Shown one piece after another: positions 26,243 to 35,198 of a stretch of DNA of 50,470 bases. Under the pieces are notes generated by a model that saw nothing but the letters and a program-made list of their open reading frames with translations, ran no database searches and had not been told where the DNA came from. Source of the stretch: a virus; the IMG/VR virus record IMGVR_UViG_3300029268_000027, positions 1 to 50,470 of that record; one strand, given 5' to 3'. The translations under genes and the position numbers were made by a program. Every line of letters starts with the position of its first letter. The stretch's first letter is position 1.

Positions 26243-27502
26243 TTAGACAAAACTACCCCCGTCCAAAAGAGTTATCCAATTATTCAAATCAGCCCCCGCC
26301 GTTGACTTCGGAATGGCATTTGCCGCAGGCGTAGCTGTAGCAACTTCATCGTCACCACCATGCTGATGTCTAGAAGCATGAAGAGGTAAATCAGTAGATA
26401 TAAGAGGACCAAAATCAAAGGTATTAGTTCCTGTTGCTCTTAATACATAACCAGATACCGTTGTTACTGTGTGCACTGTAGAACTTGTAAGGGCATGTTG
26501 TTCTGCGTGGTGATCATCAGCTGTTTGCCCTGTAGTAGCTGAGTGAGCAACACTAACTACAAAATCGAATACGCCTAGAGGTTCGTTGTAGTCAACTGAG
26601 ATAGATGTTTGAGTCCCTGAAGCCATGGGTCCTACAATAGCTTTAACAGTATCAGCACGATTGGTTGTCAGGGCAGCAAAGTCTGCAGGAGAAAGATGAT
26701 AATAACTTCCTTCGCTCCCGCCGTCCAAACCAGACAGATAGTTATGGTGAGTTACTGAGGACATGGGAGTCCAAGTATTACCGGTATACAAATAGAGTTT
26801 GTCTACATCCTCAACCCAAGCTGCAAAACCTTCATTAGGTTGAGTCATTACCCAAGTTCCACTAGCAACTGTCCACTCTGAAATGTAATTATCATAAGTT
26901 GTCCAACCCCCCGTAGCACCAACAGAGATAATATAACGTTCCCCTTCTGCGGGTCCAACGGGCGGGCTACCTGAAATAGTCAGAACTGATGACTGCCAAT
27001 CAATTCCTCTAATGGCAATCCCCAACTGGTCCATAATTCTCTGGGCTGACCATAAATCTATATTAGAGGAGCCGCTGTCATTAATAGACCTGTGAATTGT
27101 TGCATTATCAATGTGATCTCTGCTTTGTTCTGCTGTAACAGAGTGAGTTCCATCGTTGATTTGAATAACATACCCCGAAGAGTCTACTTCGGATGCAGCT
27201 ACACGCTGATAATTAATGCCATCCTGAATATCATCTAAAGTGCCAACCGAACCACCGATACCCACCCATTCAGAACCATTACAAAAGAAGATCGTACCAC
27301 TAGCAGTATTGACATATACACGCCCAGCAACTAAATTTCCTGAAGGGTTTCCCACCCCCGAAGCTACATTACCTACACAATAGTTATGCGAACCATCCCC
27401 AACGTACACAAGATTTTCGTCTACTGTATAAGCTAATTCCCCCTCTTCCAAAGTGGGCAAATTGATTTTTAAACCTCTTCTAATTTGAATTGTTGTAGAC
27501 AT
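26243..27502 (-). CDS. Tail fibre protein with Mtd-like N-terminus and DUF2793-like domain
   Basis: 419 residues. STTIQIRRGLKINLPTLEEG then ELAYTVDENLVYVGDG is the standard opening of Mtd-like fibre proteins. Around 172-250, IDWQSSVL through GERYIISVGATGGW to GFAAWVEDVDKLYLY matches the layout of DUF2793 found in phage fibres. YLSGLDGGSEGSYYHLS is a common fibre segment. The N-terminus is similar to the next fibre (24101-26176), so both may attach at the same virion site. Confidence 0.75.
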   Translation of the reverse strand: MSTTIQIRRGLKINLPTLEEGELAYTVDENLVYVGDGSHNYCVGNVASGVGNPSGNLVAGRVYVNTASGTIFFCNGSEWVGIGGSVGTLDDIQDGINYQRVAASEVDSSGYVIQINDGTHSVTAEQSRDHIDNATIHRSINDSGSSNIDLWSAQRIMDQLGIAIRGIDWQSSVLTISGSPPVGPAEGERYIISVGATGGWTTYDNYISEWTVASGTWVMTQPNEGFAAWVEDVDKLYLYTGNTWTPMSSVTHHNYLSGLDGGSEGSYYHLSPADFAALTTNRADTVKAIVGPMASGTQTSISVDYNEPLGVFDFVVSVAHSATTGQTADDHHAEQHALTSSTVHTVTTVSGYVLRATGTNTFDFGPLISTDLPLHASRHQHGGDDEVATATPAANAIPKSTAGADLNNWITLLDGGSFV

Positions 27503-27525
27503 TCTAGTTTAAACTCCCGAAAGTA

Positions 27526-27735
27526 CTAAAACACTCCCCCGTCGATATATTCGTTGTTGATAACCACAACACGCCCTGACTCAGTGGTTACTATCCCACC
27601 CTGTCCCTCAAAATCATAATAATCCGTACCAGATATGGTAATACCAGAAACTACAATATTCACATAGTTTACCATATCGTTGTAAGATATTCCACTTGTT
27701 GTAGTATCACAGTACCCGATGTAATAGTTAGGCAT
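27526..27735 (-). CDS. Small virion/fibre-region protein
   Basis: About 69 residues from ATG 27735 (MPNYYIGYCDTTT); a TTG at 27753 is an alternative start. It is rich in Ser, Gly, Tyr and Val with repeated 'VSGITISG' style beta segments, like neighbouring fibre genes. It is closely spaced after a 48-residue gene and before the fibre gene. No family was recognised. Confidence 0.5.
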   Translation of the reverse strand: MPNYYIGYCDTTTSGISYNDMVNYVNIVVSGITISGTDYYDFEGQGGIVTTESGRVVVINNEYIDGGVF

Positions 27736-27739
27736 CTTT

Positions 27740-27886
27740 CTATTCGCCCACAATCGACCTCTTAATTCTTTTTAGCCAGTACCATTTCTCATACTTACCT
27801 GCCTTTACGTCCTCAATTCTAAATCGTTTAGGGTCGTCTCCCTTTGTGGTAGACGTCCACTCTATCACAATAGGTTCTTTAGCCAT
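27740..27886 (-). CDS. Small basic protein, 48 residues
   Basis: Starts MAKEPIVIEWTSTT and ends KRIKRSIVGE, strongly basic at the C-terminus (WYWLKRIKRS). It begins immediately after the stop of the 105-residue gene and its stop is 4 nt before the next start, so it fits the tight gene packing. Function unknown. Confidence 0.55.
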   Translation of the reverse strand: MAKEPIVIEWTSTTKGDDPKRFRIEDVKAGKYEKWYWLKRIKRSIVGE

Positions 27887-27887
27887 G

Positions 27888-28205
27888 TTAGTTATATCCT
27901 ATTATAATTACACGTACGTGTGCTAACAACGCCGCGGTTATATAAATATTTTCTATAGGGAGTAACCCAAAACTAAACCCGTCATTAGAAAAAAACTCTA
28001 TTGGGTCATTATCTGTCGAATTAAACTTTACGTACACTGGTGCAGTAGTTTTAATTATACAAATCCGAGCTACACCGACCGAGTCAAACAGTGTTGTGTT
28101 ATCCTTCAAATCATAATCCACAACATTTTCTAAATCTACAGACGTAGCCGCGTAACCCGAGTACGCCCGAGATGGATCACTAGAAATCATATTATATCTA
28201 GTCAT
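27888..28205 (-). CDS. Small beta-rich virion protein (paralogue of 28702-29046)
   Basis: 105 residues. VDYDLKDNTTLFDSV, then a stretch containing VKFNSTDNDPIEF, then IYITAAL, matches the neighbouring 114-residue protein (VDYSLKDNSSLF, IKLNSTDHDAVPI, IYVTVSG). The pair is a clear duplication. The pattern of short beta strands suits a small fibre-base, spike or head-decoration subunit. No catalytic motif. Confidence 0.6.
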   Translation of the reverse strand: MTRYNMISSDPSRAYSGYAATSVDLENVVDYDLKDNTTLFDSVGVARICIIKTTAPVYVKFNSTDNDPIEFFSNDGFSFGLLPIENIYITAALLAHVRVIIIGYN

Positions 28206-28215
28206 ATATCCTTAC

Positions 28216-28701
28216 CTATATCGTGAAAGCCCATAAGTCCACAGAGTTAGCTGCAGACAATCCCGAAACATGAACAAAAACCTTCCAAGCTCCTGTTTCC
28301 ATAACAGCCCAAGAAAGATTATTCGATAAATAGGATGTACCACTAACAACTGGTAGCATTACTTTGGACTTCTGGCTATCTAAACAACCCATTACTATTC
28401 CATAATTATCGCAAAGTAAAGGAGTTACAAGACATTCACCGTCCGATCTGGAATGTCGTAAATAACATGTTAAGTAAGCTGAATCACCAATAACAATACT
28501 CCCCGAAAAAGTTGTAGCATCATATACGTCATCGCTTATAACCGTCCGAATAGAGTTTGCTAGATTTTCGCTCACTTTCCCAGCAGTCAATCCAGTAAGT
28601 TGAACTACACGCTCTTTACCCTCCGCTTGTTCTGCTGCTGTAAATGCAGCGACATAAGTATCGGCACCAGATGTGCGAATACCTACAGAACGGTCTGCCA
28701 T
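28216..28701 (-). CDS. Virion accessory protein, unknown family
   Basis: 161 residues. MADRSVGIRTSGADTYVAA leads into a mixed region and a beta-rich C-terminal half with a VFVHVSGLSAANSVDLWAF end. It is located between two paralogous small virion-type genes and its start is adjacent to the upstream stop. It is likely part of the same surface structure; the sequence gives no motif. Confidence 0.5.
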   Translation of the reverse strand: MADRSVGIRTSGADTYVAAFTAAEQAEGKERVVQLTGLTAGKVSENLANSIRTVISDDVYDATTFSGSIVIGDSAYLTCYLRHSRSDGECLVTPLLCDNYGIVMGCLDSQKSKVMLPVVSGTSYLSNNLSWAVMETGAWKVFVHVSGLSAANSVDLWAFTI

Positions 28702-29046
28702 TTACTTCCAACCCATAGCAAATATAGTAAATGTTGCGGTAGATGAACCCGATACAGTTACATATATATCTGTAGTAACAAAAGGTGAAGCACCAAATGT
28801 CGTACCAACACCTATGGGAACAGCATCATGGTCTGTTGAATTCAGTTTTATAGAGATATCTTGTGTAATATCCTTAATCAAAAATTCCACGGGAGCAGAC
28901 AAAATAGTGAACAATGAAGAATTATCCTTTAAACTGTAATCAACTGACAAACCCGACACTGTTAAAGTCTTGCAGGCATACGCCGGATAAGGGGTCGCGA
29001 ATGCATTAGCAACTCTAGGAGCAAAACTATAGTCAAAATTTCCCAT
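28702..29046 (-). CDS. Small beta-rich virion protein (paralogue of 27888-28205)
   Basis: 114 residues with TLTVSGLSVDYSLKDNSSLF, IKLNSTDHDAVPI and YVTVSGSSTATFTI. It aligns along its length with the 105-residue gene two positions downstream. It follows the prohead protease gene by 3 nt. Probably a minor head or surface protein. Confidence 0.6.
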   Translation of the reverse strand: MGNFDYSFAPRVANAFATPYPAYACKTLTVSGLSVDYSLKDNSSLFTILSAPVEFLIKDITQDISIKLNSTDHDAVPIGVGTTFGASPFVTTDIYVTVSGSSTATFTIFAMGWK

Positions 29047-29049
29047 TTG

Positions 29050-30594
29050 TTAATCCCCCTCACCTCGACTAAGATACTTCTTAGCATATGGTGCAAGCCG
29101 ATTTTGTGCTCGATTTCTTAATTCACTATCAGTATCACTTCCTAGTACAGCCTTGATTTGCTTAGCCTTAACTAACGCATCCTTCAGGCGTGTCAAGTCA
29201 ACTTTACCTGAGCTATCCTTAAAAGGAAGGTGGCGTGCATTCTTGTCCATATGATCTTTATACCCGGTTTCAACAACTGCAAAACATGAATTAGGTAAGC
29301 TCTCTATAAACTGGGTGGTCCAAATAGCAGCAGATTCGTTCTCACAAGCCCACACCTCACGGGCGTAACTAGCAGCAGCCAACTTGTAACCTACAGAAGC
29401 AACGCACCCTTCTTCTACTACACCTTCGGTACTGGCTTCCTCATCTCCGCTAGGTACTAAACCGTCCTCTTCTTTGTTTGTACTTCTAGTGTCAAACAAC
29501 CAACGTCCTACAGGGTCTTTAGTCCAGCGATGACAATCTTTAAAAGTTCTATCACCCGCTGTCACACACTGCTGATCTGCATAAGCACACCACATATCAG
29601 CGTCCAACCGATATTGCGGGCACGCAGCAGGAAAAGAAGTGAAATCATTGGGTGTATGAGGAAGTCCAACCCCAGTAGGGGGATTAGCAGTAGGCGGTGC
29701 CGAAGGGATAAAAGTGTCTGTTGCTTGTTCGTCGTTAGGACAATCGCAGTTTTCTAATGTTTCTATCACCTGAAAATTTATAGGAGATATCTCTTTATTG
29801 TTTCTAATTAACTCCATATAAGACTCAACACGACGAAGATCCAAAGAGAAGAGTTGGGATGCTGTTGCCATCTCATCTTCATCGTTTCCACTTATATTCA
29901 ACACAGTACAACTGGGACATGCTGGAGAACCAACCACAGCTACTCCTGCCCACGTGATATCATGAAGAAACTTGAATAATTTAAGTTTCTTTTTACTCTG
30001 GTCTGCACATGTAACCATCAAACTATGTGCATTATCAAAATCTTCCTGGGACTTAAACTTACCAAACAACTGTTCAATAAATTCGGCTAATCCTAATGCC
30101 TCAGCCTCTTCTAAAGACAGTTTAATACCATTCTCCAAAAGCAAAGAAAATGCATCAAACCAGCATTCCATAGACAACCCATAAGCTTTTCTACTCATTG
30201 AACTTTCTATCTGTGGGAACCGATCGATGTAAACTATTCCACCTATAACAACATCAATATGTTTTTCAGGATTAAAGTTATCTGAAGTTATCAACAAGTT
30301 AGATTCACGTTCGATATACGCACCTTGGTAAATATGCCCAATTACTTTGTCTACTTCATGCTCAATATCAATTGCTTTATTAAGTAAAGTGGGTCGTGCT
30401 TTTACCAATTCCGCTTGGTCAAAATATGCTCGATTAAGATTAGGGCCACTTTCTACCATTTTGCCGGCAAAAGCAATCAAATCTGGCGTAACTACCTCTG
30501 GAAAGGAGATGTGCTTATATATGTCCTTTCTAGGCTTCTTATCCATAATCTCAATCTGGTAAGGAGCACTACCAAATAATCGATATTTACTCAT
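29050..30594 (-). CDS. Prohead protease-like protein with C-terminal extension
   Basis: 514 residues. The N-terminal third looks like a phage maturation protease: His79 in AIDIEHEVDKVIGHI and Ser141 in YGLSMECWFD, with the expected beta strands between. A linker and a Cys-rich middle follow (CPQYRLDADMWCAYADQQC). The C-terminus RHLPFKDSSGKVDLTRLKDAL...RAQNRLAPYAKKY matches a short helical domain often found on phage head proteins. It follows the portal genes and overlaps the endonuclease gene by 4 nt. It would cut scaffold and capsid proteins. Much longer than typical proteases. Confidence 0.7.
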   Translation of the reverse strand: MSKYRLFGSAPYQIEIMDKKPRKDIYKHISFPEVVTPDLIAFAGKMVESGPNLNRAYFDQAELVKARPTLLNKAIDIEHEVDKVIGHIYQGAYIERESNLLITSDNFNPEKHIDVVIGGIVYIDRFPQIESSMSRKAYGLSMECWFDAFSLLLENGIKLSLEEAEALGLAEFIEQLFGKFKSQEDFDNAHSLMVTCADQSKKKLKLFKFLHDITWAGVAVVGSPACPSCTVLNISGNDEDEMATASQLFSLDLRRVESYMELIRNNKEISPINFQVIETLENCDCPNDEQATDTFIPSAPPTANPPTGVGLPHTPNDFTSFPAACPQYRLDADMWCAYADQQCVTAGDRTFKDCHRWTKDPVGRWLFDTRSTNKEEDGLVPSGDEEASTEGVVEEGCVASVGYKLAAASYAREVWACENESAAIWTTQFIESLPNSCFAVVETGYKDHMDKNARHLPFKDSSGKVDLTRLKDALVKAKQIKAVLGSDTDSELRNRAQNRLAPYAKKYLSRGEGD

Positions 30595-31409
30595 AATAAT
30601 TCCTCCCTAACTTTGTTCCATTTTCTATCAAGGTGTGGGCAATCAATGCTAACGAGTTTGCTCAGTATATGTTCCGCACGCTTGCCCCTTATCTGGTAGA
30701 TAAACCTATACGCTTGTAACTGCCCTCCCCGACGCATCCCAAGCACACTTGCTGGTTTACCTACAGGAGGAACAAGGTCATCAAAAGCACATTTTATAAA
30801 CGAAAGTAACTCATAAGTGCCTGATGCACCTACAAACCAGTCTGTTCTATTCTGTAGGTTATTGGTATACTTACCAACCGTACCATCACCATCTACATAA
30901 CCAATCGAGTACGCCAAAATCTGATTTACATCCTGCAGATTGGGTGGTTGTAAAATAAGAGATTTTTTAGGAACAATATTGAAATGGTGTCTTAACTGTT
31001 CCACCCATCTTTCGCATACCACATACATTTGTGCGGACCATCCCCTATTTGGCCTTTCCTTAAGATATACTTTCCCGCCAAATTCGGTTAATGACGCAAA
31101 TCTAAGTAATTGGGTGTAATCCCTAATCTGAAGTTCAAAACTAAGTTGTTTATACCTAGGATAAATACACCCATCCGCTGCAATAAACCCCCCATAGTAA
31201 CAGTTCTCTAGGGTCAGTTCATCAAAATAATGCTCATTGGGTGTATACTTCGACACCTTGTGTAGAGGTAATCCATACTTTCTAACTTTGTCAATAATTG
31301 TATGAACTGAGCACCCCAATGTTTGGGCAAGTTCTCGATTAGACATTTTATCTCTATTATTTTTCAAGAATTCTATGTCTTCCAATGTTAATTTAGGTCC
31401 AGGCATCAT
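30591..31409 (-). CDS. LAGLIDADG homing endonuclease, apparently intact
   Basis: 272 residues. An N-terminal HTH (LTLEDIEFLKNNRDKMSNRELAQTLGCS region) is followed by LAGLIDADG helix 1 (YYGGFIAADGC, about 71-81) and helix 2 (AYSIGYVDGDGT, about 166-177). Both acidic catalytic positions are present. It ends LDRKWNKVREELL. The gene is slotted between portal and protease genes with ATGA overlaps at both ends, so its spread left translation coupling intact. A truncated relative lies at 16180-16737. Such enzymes cut alleles lacking the gene, often in the flanking genes. Confidence 0.9.
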   Translation of the reverse strand: MMPGPKLTLEDIEFLKNNRDKMSNRELAQTLGCSVHTIIDKVRKYGLPLHKVSKYTPNEHYFDELTLENCYYGGFIAADGCIYPRYKQLSFELQIRDYTQLLRFASLTEFGGKVYLKERPNRGWSAQMYVVCERWVEQLRHHFNIVPKKSLILQPPNLQDVNQILAYSIGYVDGDGTVGKYTNNLQNRTDWFVGASGTYELLSFIKCAFDDLVPPVGKPASVLGMRRGGQLQAYRFIYQIRGKRAEHILSKLVSIDCPHLDRKWNKVREELL

Positions 31410-32656
31410 ACCAACCCCTCTTCCTGATTTACCAGGCTACCTAATTCTATACCCTTAATCTCCCTTATTGCCTTGATAAGTGTTTCTAAAGAGTTCAATT
31501 CCTGCTCATCAAACAGCTCTGCTATGCTAGCTGCTTGGCGGTGTATCTCTTCCTTCTTTATAGTTCTTACCTCTTTCTTAATTATATGCTTCGTTTTTCC
31601 TTCTGGGGTCGCTGGTGCCGGGGTCTTAGGTGCAGGCTGACCTTTCGGACGGCCCTCCGAGGGCGTGCCGGATGGTGTTTTTTGCTTGTCTTGACTATCT
31701 CCGCTATTACCAGCACCCTGTTGGTAAGGAGACCCGAGAATACCAAAGTTCCCATCAATAACATCTTTCTTTTCTTTGGTAAGCATCTTTTTTTCAAACT
31801 CTGGATCAAATCCAAGCAGTTTGTGTGCGGTTTCATAAGAGATAATACGCCTATCTACCAAAGACATTACTAGGGTCTTCATAGCTAATTCATCTTTTAA
31901 AATCATATCGTCCCAACGAATAGAAGGGATGCGCTTAAATCCATACGCATCTGCAATAGCTTTATACTCTTTATACAGCCACCGCGTAACTTGTCGACGT
32001 GCAAAAGCAATCTCTGCAGTCAGGGACTTAACAGCCATAGACATGGCTTCTTTACTGGTATTACCAATTACCAGACCATCTAACAGGGCCCTAGGAACCC
32101 GCATTGACCCTGAAATATCTCTTTCAGCTTGTTCAAATTTATCCGCCCCAAAGATTTGGTCTACGTTTTGCGCGGACACTCTTTCTACTTTTAGAGTATG
32201 GTTCCAAACCACCTGAAAAGCTTTCTGTGCTGTATTAAATAAATCCGAAACTTTTTTCAAGTCATCCACACGCAAAACAGGATTGTCTTTATCGCCGACA
32301 GTAATTACTAATATTTCTGACGTAATACCATCTATTGTACTATAGTCAGCCTCGCGTAAAGATTTCTTATATTCTACAGCCTCTAGAGCTCTGACCATGG
32401 GATTAATAGCATACTTTTCGTAAGGACGTCGCCTATTATCTATCGCCCCCACAAAATCCGGATCAAGCTCTATTGGCTTACCTTCCTTAATAGCATGCTT
32501 TATCTCTGGGGGCATACTCTCTAGTATGGATTTCTCCGCATCGGTAATTTTCCCTGTAATACTCTCTCGTTTCACCAGTTCCGACATTTCGTCTGATGGG
32601 TGCAAAACCACACGGGTTTGATTAAAATCTGGAGGACCTACCAGTTCTACAGCCTG
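31406..32656 (-). CDS. Portal protein, C-terminal part (-1 frame)
   Basis: The coordinates start at the first codon after a -1 slip at 32656-32662, giving 416 residues; the first in-frame start codon, a GTG at 32611, has no ribosome site. Sequence such as QAVELVGPPDFNQTRVVL follows on naturally from the upstream ORF's AYTVLNP. Features fit a portal: a helical stem-like region (SVDRRIISYETAHKLLGFDPE), an acidic insert and a Pro/Lys-rich linker before a helical C-terminus. It overlaps the endonuclease gene by 4 nt. The portal forms the ring through which DNA enters the head. Confidence 0.75.
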   Translation of the reverse strand, partial: QAVELVGPPDFNQTRVVLHPSDEMSELVKRESITGKITDAEKSILESMPPEIKHAIKEGKPIELDPDFVGAIDNRRRPYEKYAINPMVRALEAVEYKKSLREADYSTIDGITSEILVITVGDKDNPVLRVDDLKKVSDLFNTAQKAFQVVWNHTLKVERVSAQNVDQIFGADKFEQAERDISGSMRVPRALLDGLVIGNTSKEAMSMAVKSLTAEIAFARRQVTRWLYKEYKAIADAYGFKRIPSIRWDDMILKDELAMKTLVMSLVDRRIISYETAHKLLGFDPEFEKKMLTKEKKDVIDGNFGILGSPYQQGAGNSGDSQDKQKTPSGTPSEGRPKGQPAPKTPAPATPEGKTKHIIKKEVRTIKKEEIHRQAASIAELFDEQELNSLETLIKAIREIKGIELGSLVNQEEGLV

Positions 32657-33420
32657 GGGTTTAATACGGTGTACGCAATCGGGATAAAACCCTTAGACCA
32701 ACGCTTCTTTCTTGCAGCATACTCTTTTAGATTCTCTGCTTCTGGTATATAATCCGGTATCTGCCCTTGTAGCCACATTTGTCTTTGCAACTTATAATCC
32801 AAGTCATCTTCCCCCTCTTGTCTCTTGGGAGTCGCGGGTTGCGGGGGCTTCTTGACCTCCGACAATGTATTAACCTGAGGTTCATAACGCCCTACCACCT
32901 TATAGGTACGAACTAATCCGGAAGTAAAAAACTCGTGATATATCCATTCCAAAACTTGCTCCAGATCAACATCCTGGCACCAATTATCATAGAACTCTTT
33001 AATAGCCATATCCTCGCAATCATTCTCAAAACCAGACACGGCGAGATCTGCTTTGACGTCAATATACGATCCAAAAACGTCCATACTACGATAATACCCA
33101 AATATTCTATTATAAATTTTCTTGGGGTGCTCAGAAGTGATGTCAGGTTTAGCAAGATCAAGATCGGAATGTATAAGTGCGTCTCGGTAAGTGATTTCAG
33201 CTATAGCACGCTGCTTAACTCTTATCTCGGGTGGAACATGTCTCCCGTCACGTGCCAATGCTGGTTGTTCTTCAGGGGCTAACACAGCAAGCCTAGGACG
33301 AAATATTAACTTAGTTGTACCATCCTCTGCCTTTTGTGCTCCCGCAAATTCCGCATCGGGGTAATCATTTAGAAACGCCTGAACCTCTTTTTTTGCCTTT
33401 GCAACAATCCTCTTAGCCAT
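32647..33420 (-). CDS. Portal protein, N-terminal part (zero frame)
   Basis: 257 residues. A Lys-rich start, Arg/Pro-rich strand (KLIFRPRLAVLAPEEQP), and IYNRIFGYYRSMDVFGSYIDVKADLAVSGFEND followed by an acidic helix are typical of the N-terminal clip and wing of portal proteins. The ORF ends ...IAYTVLNPRL, just where a portal would continue to its main wing strands. The start overlaps the terminase stop (TAATG). Alone this product would be a truncated portal fragment. Confidence 0.75.
   Translation of the reverse strand: MAKRIVAKAKKEVQAFLNDYPDAEFAGAQKAEDGTTKLIFRPRLAVLAPEEQPALARDGRHVPPEIRVKQRAIAEITYRDALIHSDLDLAKPDITSEHPKKIYNRIFGYYRSMDVFGSYIDVKADLAVSGFENDCEDMAIKEFYDNWCQDVDLEQVLEWIYHEFFTSGLVRTYKVVGRYEPQVNTLSEVKKPPQPATPKRQEGEDDLDYKLQRQMWLQGQIPDYIPEAENLKEYAARKKRWSKGFIPIAYTVLNPRL
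32656..32662 (-). promoter_or_regulatory. Candidate -1 frameshift site A AAC CCC in the portal gene
   Basis: In the zero frame the codons are TTA AAC CCC AGG CTG TAG; the heptamer A AAC CCC fits X XXY YYZ exactly. A -1 slip continues as CAG GCT GTA GAA into the 416-residue second half. The overlap of the two frames is only about 45 nt. A second match, G GGT TTT (32686-32692), lies upstream in the same overlap. A sequencing error in the C run is the alternative. Confidence 0.6.
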
Positions 33421-35192
33421 TAGTAGTATCCTCCGCCCATATTCATCCTTGGTGTAATTATGCCTAGTAAGGGCATATTAACCGTAGGTAATAGACTTGA
33501 TTGAATTTTATTATATACTAAATCACACGCCATAATAAATGCTGAATATAAATCTTTATGCTTTACAAACCCACCACCAGTTTCAGGTAAATCAAAATGA
33601 GCTTTCCCTGTTCTAGTTTCAGATATCTGTATACTAATCAGCTGCATGATTAATTGCTCAACGATTTTTACATTCCTATCAAGTTCATCCAGTTTACTTG
33701 AGGAAGACGCACCTTCCATTGGGCGCTTCGGAAAAGCTACTTTTCTTCGTTCTAACAAGAAATTCGCATTATGATTTGCATTCTCAATCCACGTTGGACT
33801 AAAATCTATAAGTTGTAAAATATGTCGCCCACGCATTCCCCTATATCGTTCATCATCCTTATCAAAGATTGGAGAAAATTCAACATTACCATGTGCCAAA
33901 TAGTCAGCTACAGTTTGGCCACCGCCGCCTCGATCCATCCCAATTTCAACAATATTAAATTTACTAGTAAGCTGGAGTATACGTTCAACAATTTTGGGGG
34001 TGGGAACCTTGAAATGCTGCTCCATATGAGATATCTTGAGTCCGAACGTGGGGTCAACTTCAGAAATGACAATAGCGAAAGCATCAGAGGTACGAGCAGG
34101 GTCAAGTGTCATAATATACTGTCTTCCAGGATCCCCGTAAGGACGCATTTGCAAGTCTATACCTAAATTCTCAGCACGACATTGTTCTATGTCAGATATC
34201 TTAAAGAACCCACCACTATCAGATATCCAGGCAGCCTCATATTCCATTCTGAACTGAATAGAGGACATGTCACGGCGAGCATCAGATAAACCACCCTCAG
34301 ACAACCATCCTTCTTCTAAAGACCAATAAGGAATTTGGAAGGTAGCATAATGAAGAGGATTATCAGTATAACCATCATCTAAACCATCTATGGCACCCCG
34401 CTTAATACCATGCATACGGTCTGAATATTTGCAATACAGATTATACACCCAATTAAAAGAATAATATCCCGATGTAAACATATGTATCTGGTTAACTGAA
34501 GACCGCCCCGATAATAAGTCTAACATTTCTTGCTTCTTATCCTCAGATAGATTAAGGCCCATAATACGTCTACGTTCTTTAGCCAACCGGGTCTGTTTGG
34601 TGGGCTCCATAGATGTAGCAGCAAAGGGGCGGAGAACAGTTTGAAAAGTATTTTCTGGGATGACACAAACTTCATCCAGCATCAGTGTATGCATACGCGC
34701 CCCCCTGACCTTTTGCCCATCCGCAAGCGGAAGACCGATCATCTTAGAGGGGTTATGCCCAGGCACAGCTTTAAATACCAGTGTACAAGCATCATTAGCT
34801 ATGACAGGTGCACGATCAGTACATGCCTGTAAGAGAGGAGACCTATTCCATATATTAGAAACCTCCTCAAATATCTGTTTAGCCTGACGAAAAGAAGCTG
34901 ACATACATCCCACTCTTCGTCCCGGATTGAGAAGTGCAGATAAAATACCCATAGTAGCAGCATCAAATGTCTTACCAAAACCACGGCAAGCTACAGTAAT
35001 ACTATTACGAGCATGCCATATTCGGTTAGTCACAACGCGTTGAATGGGGGATAGAGAGAAGTTTTCGTCGGGATTGGATGACAGGGGGTTGTATAGGAGG
35101 TCTTTAGCAGCCAAGGAGGGGTATCTCTTCCATATCTCTATAAGTTCTTTACATTTTGTACCAAATTGTTTTTCTAATTGTTCAAAAGCCAT
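33420..35192 (-). CDS. Terminase large subunit
   Basis: 590 residues. ATPase: Walker A CRGFGKT (69-75), Walker B LMLDE (D173/E174). RNase H-like nuclease: first Asp D364 in MTLDPART, then the IVEIGMDRGGGG strand and a late acidic motif (KHKDLYSAFIMACD). All core motifs are visible, so it should be active in cutting and packaging DNA. It follows the small terminase by 6 nt and overlaps the portal start. Confidence 0.95.
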   Translation of the reverse strand: MAFEQLEKQFGTKCKELIEIWKRYPSLAAKDLLYNPLSSNPDENFSLSPIQRVVTNRIWHARNSITVACRGFGKTFDAATMGILSALLNPGRRVGCMSASFRQAKQIFEEVSNIWNRSPLLQACTDRAPVIANDACTLVFKAVPGHNPSKMIGLPLADGQKVRGARMHTLMLDEVCVIPENTFQTVLRPFAATSMEPTKQTRLAKERRRIMGLNLSEDKKQEMLDLLSGRSSVNQIHMFTSGYYSFNWVYNLYCKYSDRMHGIKRGAIDGLDDGYTDNPLHYATFQIPYWSLEEGWLSEGGLSDARRDMSSIQFRMEYEAAWISDSGGFFKISDIEQCRAENLGIDLQMRPYGDPGRQYIMTLDPARTSDAFAIVISEVDPTFGLKISHMEQHFKVPTPKIVERILQLTSKFNIVEIGMDRGGGGQTVADYLAHGNVEFSPIFDKDDERYRGMRGRHILQLIDFSPTWIENANHNANFLLERRKVAFPKRPMEGASSSSKLDELDRNVKIVEQLIMQLISIQISETRTGKAHFDLPETGGGFVKHKDLYSAFIMACDLVYNKIQSSLLPTVNMPLLGIITPRMNMGGGYY

Positions 35193-35198
35193 GGCAAG

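Noticed and set aside
24101-27502. Mtd-like fibre N-termini suggesting a diversity-generating retroelement
   Set aside because: No reverse transcriptase gene and no template/variable repeat pair was seen in the window.
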